Positions 53,429 through 63,535 of a stretch of 64,000 nucleotides of DNA are shown here, one piece after another. The notes under the pieces were generated by a model. The model had not been told where the DNA came from, searched no databases, and was given only the letters and a program-made list of their open reading frames with translations. Source of the stretch: Chloroflexota bacterium (lineage in GTDB: Bacteria; Chloroflexota; Anaerolineae; Caldilineales; Caldilineaceae); contig BOKO01000022.1 of the NCBI GenBank assembly GCA_016861025.1, positions 1-64,000 on the forward strand. Reading direction: 5' to 3'. Both the position numbers and the translations under genes were made by a program. Within the stretch, counting starts at the first letter, position 1; every line of letters begins with the position of its first letter.

Positions 53429-54574
53429 ATGCACGAAGAACAGCGTCAGCGCGCCGGCCACTTGCTGCACGAACGAGGCATCGACGCCGCTCTGTTCGCC
53501 AGCCCTGCCAGTATAACCTGGCTGACCGGCTTTGCTCCTCCCGTCCAGACCGGCCCCAACCCATTTGCCGCCGCACCACCGCTGCTCTGGTGGGATGGCA
53601 GTCATTTCATATTGATTGTCGGCGACGCTTTGGCAGGTTTGGCCGCCCCGTTTGCAGAAGAACCGGATGGCGCGGTTGTCGCCTACCTCGGCTACACGAT
53701 CGAAGCGCCGATTGACAGCGCATCACACTTACGCAAGGCGTTGCGTCAACTTTGGTCGCATTCGCCAACCTCCAGGCCGGCGCGCGTTGGTGTGGAAAGC
53801 TGGGCGTTGCCCGCCGCCGTGGGCGGTCTGCTGGCAGCGACCGCCGCGAACAACAGCGAGTGGGTGAACATCGACAACTGGCTGGCGCCGCTGCGTGCGA
53901 TCAAGACAGCGGAAGAACTTGCGAAGCTGTGCGAAAATTTCCGGCTTACGGACATCGGCCATGCTGCGGCTCGGCGTGCGACTGTCGCCGGCGTGCGCGA
54001 GATCGACGTATGGCTGGCGGCGAAAACGGCGGTCGAAGCTGCGGCCGGTGGTCGCGTGCCGATGGGCAACGATTGCGTTGTCGGCTATCGCGCCGAGAAC
54101 ATCGGGGGATGGCCGATCGACCATCTTCTTCGCCCTGGCGACTCGCTCATCGTCGATCTGAGCACGATTCAGCACGGTTATTGGAGCGACAGTTGCGCAA
54201 CCTATATCGCCGGCGAACCGGATGCGCGCCAACGCCAGCTACATCAGGTGGTCAGCGATGCGCTGGCGTTGGGCGCCGGCATGTTGCGGCCGGGCGTTGT
54301 AGCCGGCGAGATCGATCGGCGTCTGCGCCAATACATCGCCGACGCAGGCTATCCGGTCTATCCCCATCACACCGGTCATGGCGTTGGCGTCACAGGCCAC
54401 GAAGCGCCGCGCCTCACGCCCTACAGCCAGGAGATTCTTCTGCCCGGCATGGTCATCATGCTCGAACCGGGCGTCTATTTTCCAGGAGAAACTGGCGTAC
54501 GCCTGGAAGATGCTTTCCTGATCACCGAGACGGGCGCCGAGCGACTGACCACACACGACAAGTCGTGGCCGTAA
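53429..54574 (+). CDS. M24-family metallopeptidase (Xaa-Pro peptidase-like)
   Basis: Creatinase-fold protein of 381 aa. The N-terminal domain (1-150, MHEEQRQRAGHLLHERGIDAALFASPASITWLTGF) precedes the pita-bread domain, where all five dinuclear-metal ligands are identifiable: LIVDLSTIQHGYWSDS (two Asp), HHTGHGVGVTGHEAP (His), VIMLEPGVY (Glu) and GVRLEDAFLIT (Glu). It should release N-terminal residues, typically before proline. It lies 32 bp after the hydrolase gene and 58 bp before ridA-like, so the three may share a transcript. Confidence 0.88.
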   Translation: MHEEQRQRAGHLLHERGIDAALFASPASITWLTGFAPPVQTGPNPFAAAPPLLWWDGSHFILIVGDALAGLAAPFAEEPDGAVVAYLGYTIEAPIDSASHLRKALRQLWSHSPTSRPARVGVESWALPAAVGGLLAATAANNSEWVNIDNWLAPLRAIKTAEELAKLCENFRLTDIGHAAARRATVAGVREIDVWLAAKTAVEAAAGGRVPMGNDCVVGYRAENIGGWPIDHLLRPGDSLIVDLSTIQHGYWSDSCATYIAGEPDARQRQLHQVVSDALALGAGMLRPGVVAGEIDRRLRQYIADAGYPVYPHHTGHGVGVTGHEAPRLTPYSQEILLPGMVIMLEPGVYFPGETGVRLEDAFLITETGAERLTTHDKSWP

Positions 54575-54632
54575 GCGACTGGGTAGCTCGTCAATCAGCG
54601 GCTGTTGTTGTTCAACGTTCAAGGAGGCCATC

Positions 54633-55016
54633 ATGCGTGAAGTTGTCTTTTCTGAAAAAGCAGTCATTCCTGCAGCGCCTTATTCACAGGGGATTGTCGC
54701 CAGCGGACGTACGCTTTACATATCTGGTCAAGGCTCGTTTGATCCAGAGACCAACACGTTCCAACCCGGCGCGTTCCGTGAACAGGCGGAGCGCACCTTT
54801 CGCAACGTCGAGTTGATCCTGCAGGCGGCCGGTGCAAGCTGGCAAAATGTCGTCAAGGTGAACGTCTATCTCGTCAATGTGCTGGACTTTGCCGAGATGA
54901 ACGAGGTCTATCGCCAGTTTCTTTCCGAGCCGTATCCAGCGCGCACGACCGTGCAAGCCGGGCTGATCGGTCAGATGTTGATCGAGGTGGACTGCATCGC
55001 TGTGTTGCCTGACTAA
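54633..55016 (+). CDS. ridA: RidA/YjgF-family enamine deaminase
   Basis: A 127-aa trimeric-type protein that hydrolyses reactive enamine/imine intermediates such as 2-aminoacrylate. Typical features are IPAAPYSQGIVASGRTLYISGQ near the N-terminus, the substrate-binding arginine R104 in YPARTTVQAG and the C-terminal LIEVDCIAV. GGAGG precedes the ATG at 54633. An 8-bp inverted repeat ACGCTGCG / CGCAGCGT lies about 55 bp beyond the stop, a weak terminator candidate. Confidence 0.92.
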   Translation: MREVVFSEKAVIPAAPYSQGIVASGRTLYISGQGSFDPETNTFQPGAFREQAERTFRNVELILQAAGASWQNVVKVNVYLVNVLDFAEMNEVYRQFLSEPYPARTTVQAGLIGQMLIEVDCIAVLPD

Positions 55017-55447
55017 AATAAGGGCGAGTTGCGCGCGTCAATTGTTGACCATTCGTTAACCAAACCATAACGCTGCGGTCATTCAGAGTTAATCGGCGCA
55101 GCGTATCCTGGCGGCGAACAATCGACCCGGCGAAGAAGTGCGCAGCTTCGCCAGCATCGGTGCGGCGCTCACATGCGAAGATTGTGAGACTCCAGCCCAC
55201 CGATTTACACCACACCCGGAGGAGAAGGCGTCCGACATGCGAAGATTGTCGGCTGCGTTCTCTCCTCGCTATTGGCGACCCTGGCGTCGCCCAATGCCTC
55301 ATAGCCTCGCACACAGTTTGACATGACATTTTGTTCCGGGCACAATGACGCTTGCGCATGTTGCGTACAATGTTTCTCCATATTTGTTCACCCTGACGCG
55401 TTGGGAACTTGTTCCCTGCCACTGCTCAAACTGAAAGGAGATTTCTA
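55017..55447 (+). other. 431-bp gap carrying twin hairpins and a promoter-like pair
   Basis: No gene is supported. In order there are an inverted repeat (55070-55077 with 55097-55104), two hairpins with the same apical loop (55168-55188 and 55232-55252), and a promoter-like pair TTGACA (55318-55323) with CACAAT (55341-55346) at 17-bp spacing, which would lead into the DUF1269 gene. Short frames in this gap have low-complexity Arg/Ser-rich translations and no ribosome sites. Confidence 0.5.
55168..55252 (+). ncRNA. Pair of hairpins with identical loops and covarying stems (candidate structured element)
   Basis: Hairpin one: CTCACA (55168-55173), loop TGCGAAGAT, TGTGAG (55183-55188). Hairpin two: CCGACA (55232-55237), the same loop, TGTCGG (55247-55252). 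The 15-mer ACATGCGAAGATTGT is identical in both copies, whereas the outer stem bases differ in a compensatory way at two base pairs. That points to selection for base pairing. Whether the element acts as RNA or as a DNA-binding site pair, and whether it is transcribed, is unknown. Confidence 0.5.
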
Positions 55448-55945
55448 GTGTCACATCTGGTTGTGTTGGCGTTTGATGACGCCGGCGAGGCGGAGAAAGT
55501 GCGGGAGGCTCTGCGCCAACAGCAAAAGCAGGGATTGGTCTCCCTGGACGATGCTGCGATTGTGAGCAGAGATGCTGAAGGCAAGCTGTCGGTGAAGAAC
55601 GAAGTCAGCCGCGCCACTATGGTTGGCACAGGCATCGGCGCATTGCTTGGGTTATTGCTCGGCGGGTTTTTCTTTCCATTGACCGGTCTTGCGCTCGGCG
55701 CGCTGGGCGGCGCTGGCGTTGGCGCCCTTACGGGGCTGGGCGTAGACGGCAAGTTTGTCAAAGATGTGAAGGAGAGCCTCAAACCCAACTCTTCGGCGCT
55801 CTTCCTCATCGTGCGCGACGCCGACGAGACGGCGGTGCTGGCGTTGCTGCGCAACTATCAAGGCCGCGTTTTACAGACGACATTAGATAGCGCGACAGAG
55901 GAAAATCTGCGTCGCGCACTTGGTGATGACGGCGAAGGCGCATAG
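55448..55945 (+). CDS. DUF1269-family membrane-associated protein
   Basis: A 165-aa protein starting at a GTG (55448) seven bases after AAAGGAG. The N-terminal strand-rich part VSHLVVLAFDDAGEAEKVREAL leads to a Gly-rich hydrophobic hairpin (about 56-100, GTGIGALLGLLLGGFFFPLTGLALGALGGAGVGAL), then SLKPNSSALFLIVRDADETAV. This is the layout of the DUF1269 family, whose function is unknown. It is followed 21 bp later by the YihY/BrkB gene, and a small-membrane-protein cluster continues after it. Confidence 0.85.
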   Translation: MSHLVVLAFDDAGEAEKVREALRQQQKQGLVSLDDAAIVSRDAEGKLSVKNEVSRATMVGTGIGALLGLLLGGFFFPLTGLALGALGGAGVGALTGLGVDGKFVKDVKESLKPNSSALFLIVRDADETAVLALLRNYQGRVLQTTLDSATEENLRRALGDDGEGA

Positions 55946-55966
55946 CAGGCGCGTTGCCAGGCGCAT

Positions 55967-56872
55967 ATGAACGTCCGCAAGGTCGGCAATCTCTTTGTCC
56001 AGACGTTTTTGGAGTGGAGCGAGCGACGGGCGCCGGTCTATGCGGCGGCGATTGCGTATTCGACGCTCTTTTCGCTTGCTCCGCTGCTCATCATTTCGAT
56101 GAATCTGGCTTCGTTGACCTTTAGCGCAGCGTCGTTTGAGGCGCGTCTGCTCGACACGATCGAACAGCAGGTTGGGCAAGAAGTGGCAGATTTGACGCGC
56201 GAGATTCTTTCCACCAATTTTCACTTGCGACCCAGCGGCGGCGCCACTCTGCTGAGCGTGGTCTTGTTGCTCTTTGGCGCTTCGGGCGTCTTTCGCCAGT
56301 TGCGCGGCGCGATCAACGCCATGTGGCACATTGCCGTGCGACCATCAAACATCCAACTCTCGCTGCTAAATCTCGTCAAGAGTTATGCCACTTCGATCCT
56401 GGCTGCACTGCTGCTTGGGTTGACGCCGATCTTGATTTTGTTCGCCAGCGCCGTGATCGCTTCGCTGCCGCGCCGGTTGGTGCTTGAGATTTACCGTAAT
56501 GATTGGCTGGCTACCCTGATCCAGGTATTTACATCGCCCCTCGTGTTCTTTGTCCTGTTTTTGATTGTGCTCAGATATCTTCCGCAGGCGCGTGCATCCT
56601 GGCGCGCAATCGCACCAGGCGCAGCCCTGTCCGCCATAGGGTATTGGATCGGCGGCGCAATTCTCGGCTATTACATCCAAAACACAGCCATACGCTCCAT
56701 CTACGGCGCGGCAGGTTCGGCGCTGGCGCTTTTGATCTGGGCGTATTATTCGGCTTTCATCTTCCTGTATGGTGCAAAGTTTGTCTACAGCGTCTCCACT
56801 GCGTACGGTTTGCCAATTGTCCCTCACCGTGAGGCGACATTTGTTCACATCGATTTCGATTTTGAATCATAG
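55967..56872 (+). CDS. YihY/BrkB-family membrane protein
   Basis: Inner membrane protein of 301 aa with six predicted helices. The family hallmarks are the N-terminal RRAPVYAAAIAYSTLFSLAPLLIISMNLASL, a loop containing the VFRQLRGAINAMWHI segment, and the final IYGAAGSALALLIWAYYSAFIFLYGAKF. Members were once called ribonuclease BN, but the function is not established. It is flanked by DUF1269 and HdeD-like genes on the same strand, an arrangement that suggests a membrane or stress-related group. Confidence 0.9.
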   Translation: MNVRKVGNLFVQTFLEWSERRAPVYAAAIAYSTLFSLAPLLIISMNLASLTFSAASFEARLLDTIEQQVGQEVADLTREILSTNFHLRPSGGATLLSVVLLLFGASGVFRQLRGAINAMWHIAVRPSNIQLSLLNLVKSYATSILAALLLGLTPILILFASAVIASLPRRLVLEIYRNDWLATLIQVFTSPLVFFVLFLIVLRYLPQARASWRAIAPGAALSAIGYWIGGAILGYYIQNTAIRSIYGAAGSALALLIWAYYSAFIFLYGAKFVYSVSTAYGLPIVPHREATFVHIDFDFES

Positions 56873-56891
56873 AGGGTGCAGGAGTGACACA

Positions 56892-57458
56892 ATGAAGAAA
56901 TCAGTCGATTCCATCAAACCATGGCGTCGCTCAACAGCGTGGTGGGTATTGTTGATCGAAGGGTTGATTGCCGCCGGGCTTGGTCTCTCAATCCTGTTTC
57001 AACCAACACAGGCGCAGGGATGGGTGTTGCTGTTTCTGGCGATCGTGCTGGCAACGCATGGATTGCTGGTGTTGCTTTCCTTTCTTATGGGGCGGCGGCA
57101 AGGGAATTTCCCTTTGATTCGCGGGGCGGTTGCGCTGATTATCGGCATGGCGGCGATTCTGATGTCGATGTTTGGCTTTAGCGACCGGCTGACCATTGCC
57201 TGGATGTTGGCAGTTGGCCTTCTTGTCACAGGCGCGATGGCATTGCTTGCGCCGTTTATCGAAACATCTGACCGCGAACGCCGCAGCGGTTTTCTGATGG
57301 CGGTCTTTCTGCTTGTGTTGGGCGGTCTGCTTTTCTACAACGTGCTGGCCGGGGCGGACGTTCTGCAAATCCTGGCATGGGTGTTGCTGATCTTCGGCGT
57401 GGCGCTGATTGGGTACGGCGTCGTTGCGCGCAATCGAGCAGGCAACGACGGCAGTTAG
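56892..57458 (+). CDS. HdeD/DUF308-family membrane protein
   Basis: A 188-aa protein with six short hydrophobic helices arranged as three pairs (WWVLLIEGLIAAGLGLSILFQP is the first), typical of HdeD-like acid-resistance membrane proteins. The start MKKSVDSIKPWRR at ATG 56892 is preceded by GCAGGAGTG. No enzymatic motif is present. It follows the YihY gene by 19 bp and precedes the MaoC-like gene by 16 bp, consistent with one operon. Confidence 0.85.
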   Translation: MKKSVDSIKPWRRSTAWWVLLIEGLIAAGLGLSILFQPTQAQGWVLLFLAIVLATHGLLVLLSFLMGRRQGNFPLIRGAVALIIGMAAILMSMFGFSDRLTIAWMLAVGLLVTGAMALLAPFIETSDRERRSGFLMAVFLLVLGGLLFYNVLAGADVLQILAWVLLIFGVALIGYGVVARNRAGNDGS

Positions 57459-57474
57459 CCTTACAGGAGATGAC

Positions 57475-57954
57475 ATGCCCGGGCGTTACTTCGAGCAATT
57501 CACTGTCGGCGAGGTGATCGAGCACAGCCTGGCGCGCACCATCACCGAGATGGACAACGTGCTCTTTAGCGCGCTGACGATGAATACACAGCCGCTGCAT
57601 CTCAACGAGGACTTTGCACGCAAACACTCAGAATTTGGTCAACGCATCGTCAATGGCCTCTTCACGCTTGGGTTGGCGGTCGGCATCACCGTTCCGGATC
57701 TGACCGAAGGCACGCTTGTCGCCAACCTGGGCTATGAACGCGTCGTGCATCCGCATCCGATGTTTCACGGCGACACGCTCTACATGACGACCGAAGTGCT
57801 CGAAAAACGGGACTCGCGTTCGCGCCCGAACCAGGGCATCGTTCGTTTTCGACACGTTGGGCGAAACCAAAATGGCGTCGTGGTGATCGAGTTCGAGCGC
57901 ACAGCGTTGATGTGGAAGCGCACACAAAAGCCAGCGATCAACGCTCCCACGTAA
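57475..57954 (+). CDS. MaoC-like hydratase (mesaconyl/itaconyl-CoA-hydratase-like)
   Basis: Hot-dog fold protein of 159 aa. The sequence ALTMNTQPLHLNEDFARKHSEFGQRIVNGLFTLGLAVG, with HPHPMFHGDTLYMTTEVL downstream, is the layout of single-domain MaoC hydratases acting on methyl-branched dicarboxyl-CoA esters rather than the standard D-x-N-P-L-H group; the usual catalytic Asp position is occupied by Met-Asn. Start is ATG 57475 behind CAGGAGAT. It overlaps the convergent MEMO-like gene by 17 bp at the stop. Confidence 0.82.
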   Translation: MPGRYFEQFTVGEVIEHSLARTITEMDNVLFSALTMNTQPLHLNEDFARKHSEFGQRIVNGLFTLGLAVGITVPDLTEGTLVANLGYERVVHPHPMFHGDTLYMTTEVLEKRDSRSRPNQGIVRFRHVGRNQNGVVVIEFERTALMWKRTQKPAINAPT

Positions 57955-58807
57955 TCAACGCGCCAGCCACCCACGTCGGCGGCGGCGAGTTGTAGAGCGC
58001 CGACGCGTCGGTGTAGACCAGATCGAGGATGCGCCCAGTCATCGGGCCGCGCAGGTGGCGGAACAACTGTCCGGCGTCACGCGCATCGCTCTTGGCATCG
58101 ACGCAATGTTGGTTATAACCCCAATAGTCACCCTTTGCCAGCAGCTCGATTCCCTCTTCGATGCGGGAGCGAGCGTAGGCAAGACCGCTCTCATCGGGCC
58201 AGTAGGCGGTTTCAGGCGCGTCGCCATAGCCGACGCCGTGATGGAAGGGGTCGGCGGTCGAGACAATGACGGCGTTCTCCGCCAGCTCCGCCACTTCGTC
58301 GTAGCCGGGCAGCTCCCACGGCTTGCCGCCAGCAAGATATGGGTACCGTTCGATCACTTCCGGCCCTTTGATCCCACGGCGTTTCGTCTCCGCCTGCCAG
58401 AGATGGCGAAAACTCATCAATGCATGGTCGCTACGCCACTCCTGTCGGCCAGCCAATCCCGAACCCTGGATGCCCCAATGACGAAAATTGGATGGCGCTT
58501 CACCGGCGGCGACGCGCACGCGGGCGTCTTGCATTTCGTCGGTGAAGGCGTGCAGCACGCTGATCACCAGCACGCGGTCGGCGCCGCAGTCGAGACAGGC
58601 GTGCACCGCCGCCGCAATCTGATGACCACAGTCCGCCACGCCCGCATGGGGAAAAACGATCACGCCGCCGCGCGCCAGCACGCCTGCCAGATCCCACTGT
58701 CGCCCGCGCTCCAACAACGCCAGCGCGCCGGCCTCCCCGAGGGCAGCGTGCTCCTCTGTGTATTGTTTGAGAATCGCCTCCTGTAAGGCGTCGCGATCAA
58801 GCTCCAT
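57938..58807 (-). CDS. MEMO-like (class III extradiol dioxygenase fold) protein
   Basis: Protein of about 289 aa. GGVIVFPHAGVADCGHQIAAAVHACLDCGADRVLVISVLH and VSTADPFHHGVGYGDAP resemble MEMO/AMMECR-associated proteins, which share the fold of LigB-type dioxygenases: the PHAG and DPFHH motifs supply candidate metal ligands. The start is ATG 58807 with GAGGC five bases upstream; a longer frame reaches 58846. Function is unknown. It lies between MaoC-like and Nfu-like genes on the opposite strand. Confidence 0.6.
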   Translation of the reverse strand: MELDRDALQEAILKQYTEEHAALGEAGALALLERGRQWDLAGVLARGGVIVFPHAGVADCGHQIAAAVHACLDCGADRVLVISVLHAFTDEMQDARVRVAAGEAPSNFRHWGIQGSGLAGRQEWRSDHALMSFRHLWQAETKRRGIKGPEVIERYPYLAGGKPWELPGYDEVAELAENAVIVSTADPFHHGVGYGDAPETAYWPDESGLAYARSRIEEGIELLAKGDYWGYNQHCVDAKSDARDAGQLFRHLRGPMTGRILDLVYTDASALYNSPPPTWVAGALITWER

Positions 58808-58853
58808 CTTTGCCTCGCTTCCGATTTCCGTTCTCAAGATTTGCACTTTCTGC

Positions 58854-58859
58854 TATACT
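58854..58859 (+). promoter_or_regulatory. Extended -10 element of a probably leaderless Nfu-like gene
   Basis: TGCTATACT (58851-58859) is an extended -10 box. A transcript beginning 6-8 nt downstream would start at or within two bases of the ATG at 58867, leaving no room for a ribosome site, and none is seen. Confidence 0.55.
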
Positions 58860-58866
58860 ACGCACC

Positions 58867-59120
<254 letters not shown>

Positions 59121-59136
<16 letters not shown>

Positions 59137-59174
59137 TCTCCAATCTCACTGGAGATCAAGGATTGGAGATTTCA
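59121..59174 (+). repeat. AATCTCC heptad palindrome after the Nfu-like gene
   Basis: In-phase 7-mers AATCTCT (59128), AATCTCC (59135) and AATCTCA (59142) are followed by reverse-oriented TGGAGAT units (59150 and 59164). AATCTCCAATC (59135-59145) and GATTGGAGATT (59161-59171) form a perfect 11-bp stem. The left arm overlaps the last 16 bp of the Nfu-like coding region; the right arm ends about 16 bp before the next start codon, ahead of its GGAGG site. Confidence 0.85.
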
Positions 59175-59190
59175 CATAACGGAGGCGATT

Positions 59191-60141
<951 letters not shown>

Positions 60142-60153
60142 GGAGGTGAAGCA

Positions 60154-61419
<1,266 letters not shown>

Positions 61420-61503
61420 AGTGTTGCGTGTATTGACGGTGGGTCCGCGCGCAATGTAGAGATGGATAAGACACGAATCACGCAACACGCCACACGCCAC
61501 ACG
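61420..61503 (+). repeat. Inverted heptad array between E2 and E3 genes
   Basis: A short left arm (GTGTTGCGTG at 61421-61430) has a perfect reverse complement CACGCAACAC at 61479-61488. The right arm consists of five in-phase 7-mers, of which CAACACG (61483) and two identical CCACACG units (61490, 61497) are clearest. It ends 13 bp before the lpdA start codon, abutting the AAAGGAA ribosome site, as in the gaps upstream of 16202 and 20706. Confidence 0.9.
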
Positions 61504-61516
61504 AAAGGAAAACCTT

Positions 61517-62950
61517 ATGGCTGATCACGGGTATCAATATGATGTTGTCGTCGTGGGCAGCGGTCCAGGCGGGTATGTGGCCGCCATTCGCGCTGCGCAG
61601 TTAGGCTTGAAGACCGCCATCGTCGAGCGTGAAAACCTGGGCGGCGTCTGTCTGAATTGGGGATGCATCCCAACCAAGGCGCTGATCCACAACGCCGAGA
61701 TTCTCGAAGAATTGCACAATGCCGCCGAGTATGGCATTAGCTTCGACAACCTCACCGTTGACTTCAGCAAGGCAGTCAAGCGCAGCCGCGACATCGTCTC
61801 GCGCCAGACCAAAGGCGTGGGCTTTTTAATGAAAAAGAACAAGATCGAGGTCATCGAAGGACACGGCGTCTTTGTCGACAGCCACACGCTCAAGGTGACG
61901 CCTTCAGAGTTCAAACCGGACATCAAAGAGCAGACAGTCACTGCGGCTCATTTCATCATTGCCACCGGTGCGCGGGCGCGCAGCCTGCCTGGCACAGAGA
62001 TCGACGGCGACCGCGTCATCCAATATCGTGACGCCATCGTGCTCAAGGACGCACCCAAGAAGCTAATCGTTGTTGGCTCAGGCGCCATCGGCATGGAGTT
62101 TAGCTACGTCTACAGCACCTATGGCGCCGAAGTCACGGTCGTCGAGATGCTCGACCAGATTTTGCCCCTCGAGGACGCTGAGGTCGCCGCCGAAGTTCAG
62201 AAAGCCTTTAGCAAGCGCGGCGTTACGATGCTGACGAGTGCGCGCACGGAGAAAGTCGAAATCGGCGCTGACGGCGTCACCGTCACGGTCAAGAACCTCA
62301 AGACCGACGAAGTGCAAACGTTGACAGCCGACAAAGTGTTGATGGCGATCGGGGTGCAGCCCAACACCGACAACCTCGGATTGGAGGCGGCTGGCGTCAA
62401 AACCGAGAAGCGCGGCTTCATCGAGATCGACGATGTAATGCGAACCAATGTGCCGCATATCTATGCCATCGGCGATTGCACCGGCAAACTGGCATTGGCG
62501 CACGTGGCGAGCGCCATGGCGATCGTGGCGGCGGAGACCATCGCCGGTGCGCCGACCATGCCGATCCCGGCGGAACGTTACATCTTCATGCCGCGCGCCA
62601 CCTACTGCGACCCGCAAGTGGCGAGCCTCGGCTACACTGAAGCGCAGGCGAAGGAGAAGGGCTTTGATGTTAAAGTCGGCAAGTTTCCCTTCATGCCCAA
62701 CGGCAAGGCGCAGGCGCTCAACGCCAAAGTCGGCTTTGTCAAGATCATCGCCGATGCCAAATACGGCGAAATTCTGGGGGCGCATCTGGTTGGACCGGGC
62801 GTCACCGAGCTGTTGCCTGAACTAAGCCTGGCGCAGATGATGGAGATCACGCCGGCGGAGATTGCGCGCAACGTCCATGCTCACCCAACGCTGAGCGAAG
62901 TGCTGATGGAAGCCGCGCACGCAGTTGAGGGACACCCGATTCACATGTGA
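61517..62950 (+). CDS. lpdA: Dihydrolipoyl dehydrogenase (E3)
   Basis: Flavoprotein disulphide reductase of 477 aa that reoxidises the dihydrolipoyl group of E2 and reduces NAD+. The FAD site VVVGSGPGGYVAA (11-23), the redox disulphide C45/C50 in GGVCLNWGCIPTKAL, the NAD site VVGSGAIGMEFSYVYSTYG, the second FAD motif YAIGDCTG and the C-terminal active-site pair HAHPTLSEVLMEAAH are all present. Length is standard. It is preceded by a heptad repeat array and followed by a G-rich/C-rich repeat stretch. Confidence 0.97.
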   Translation: MADHGYQYDVVVVGSGPGGYVAAIRAAQLGLKTAIVERENLGGVCLNWGCIPTKALIHNAEILEELHNAAEYGISFDNLTVDFSKAVKRSRDIVSRQTKGVGFLMKKNKIEVIEGHGVFVDSHTLKVTPSEFKPDIKEQTVTAAHFIIATGARARSLPGTEIDGDRVIQYRDAIVLKDAPKKLIVVGSGAIGMEFSYVYSTYGAEVTVVEMLDQILPLEDAEVAAEVQKAFSKRGVTMLTSARTEKVEIGADGVTVTVKNLKTDEVQTLTADKVLMAIGVQPNTDNLGLEAAGVKTEKRGFIEIDDVMRTNVPHIYAIGDCTGKLALAHVASAMAIVAAETIAGAPTMPIPAERYIFMPRATYCDPQVASLGYTEAQAKEKGFDVKVGKFPFMPNGKAQALNAKVGFVKIIADAKYGEILGAHLVGPGVTELLPELSLAQMMEITPAEIARNVHAHPTLSEVLMEAAHAVEGHPIHM

Positions 62951-62956
62951 GATTGT

Positions 62957-63088
62957 GGGGGGATAGGGTTGTAGGGATTTGGGATTGTAGGGTCTTGGAG
63001 TTATGGGGTGTTGAGGGCGTTGGGGGGCTGTTCGCCTTTTTACCCTACCACCCCACTACCCTATCATCCTGTCGCCCCACCCAAGAAC
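62957..63088 (+). repeat. G-run / C-run palindrome matching the G-quadruplex consensus
   Basis: Seven bases after the lpdA stop, five runs of three or more G (62957-62992) are spaced by loops of 3, 5, 4 and 6 nt, meeting the G3+N1-7 quadruplex pattern on the plus strand. A C-run-rich arm follows at 63043-63088. ATAGGGTTGTAGGG (62963-62976) pairs with CCCCACTACCCTAT (63051-63064) at 12 of 14 positions, so a long hairpin is the competing structure. The repeat spacing is about 7-9 bp. Confidence 0.8.
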
Positions 63089-63097
63089 AGATCAACT

Positions 63098-63535
63098 ATG
63101 GCTACATCATCATCCTTTTCGCTCGACATCGCTGTGCGTTTCGCCGAAACCGACGCCATGGGTGTTGTGCACCATGCCGCTTACATCATCTGGTTTGAGG
63201 CGGCGCGCGTGGCATGGATGGATGCGATCGGGATGCCTTATCGCGAATTTGCAGCAGGCGGCCATCACTTCTCCGTAGTTGGCGTGCGCGGCGAGTACCG
63301 TGCGCCAGCGCGCTTCGGCGACACCGTGCGCGTGACAACGAGCGTGCGCCAGTTGCGCAGCCGCCAGATCAGCTTCGACTATGTGGTCACCAATGCCGCC
63401 ACCGGTCAGACCCTGATGACCGGCGCAACCGACCACATCTGCGTCGATCTGGATGGGCGCATGGCGCGTATCCCAGATGAAGTGATGGAGCGATTGCAGG
63501 TTGCAATGATGAAGTTGACAGCAGGGTGTCCATGA
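63098..63535 (+). CDS. Acyl-CoA thioesterase, YbgC-like
   Basis: Hot-dog fold 4HBT-type thioesterase of 145 aa that should hydrolyse short or aromatic acyl-CoA. RFAETDAMGVVHHAAYIIWFEAARVAW carries the active-site D19 and the HHxxYxxxFExAR layout; RSRQISFDYVVTN and ATDHICVDLDGR complete the fold. Start ATG 63098 follows a weak AAGAACAG; the longer frame from 63008 runs through the G-rich palindrome. Its stop overlaps the next start as ATGA. Confidence 0.88.
   Translation: MATSSSFSLDIAVRFAETDAMGVVHHAAYIIWFEAARVAWMDAIGMPYREFAAGGHHFSVVGVRGEYRAPARFGDTVRVTTSVRQLRSRQISFDYVVTNAATGQTLMTGATDHICVDLDGRMARIPDEVMERLQVAMMKLTAGCP

Noticed and set aside
55168..55252. Twin hairpins as an ANTAR-type or known riboswitch element
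   Set aside because: ANTAR targets are paired hexaloop hairpins with conserved A1/G4; these loops are nine bases with a different sequence, and no known riboswitch consensus fits.
54874..55422. 182-codon minus-strand frame covering the twin-hairpin gap
   Set aside because: Arg/Ser-rich low-complexity translation, no ribosome site, and it overlaps ridA antisense; the gap is better read as regulatory.
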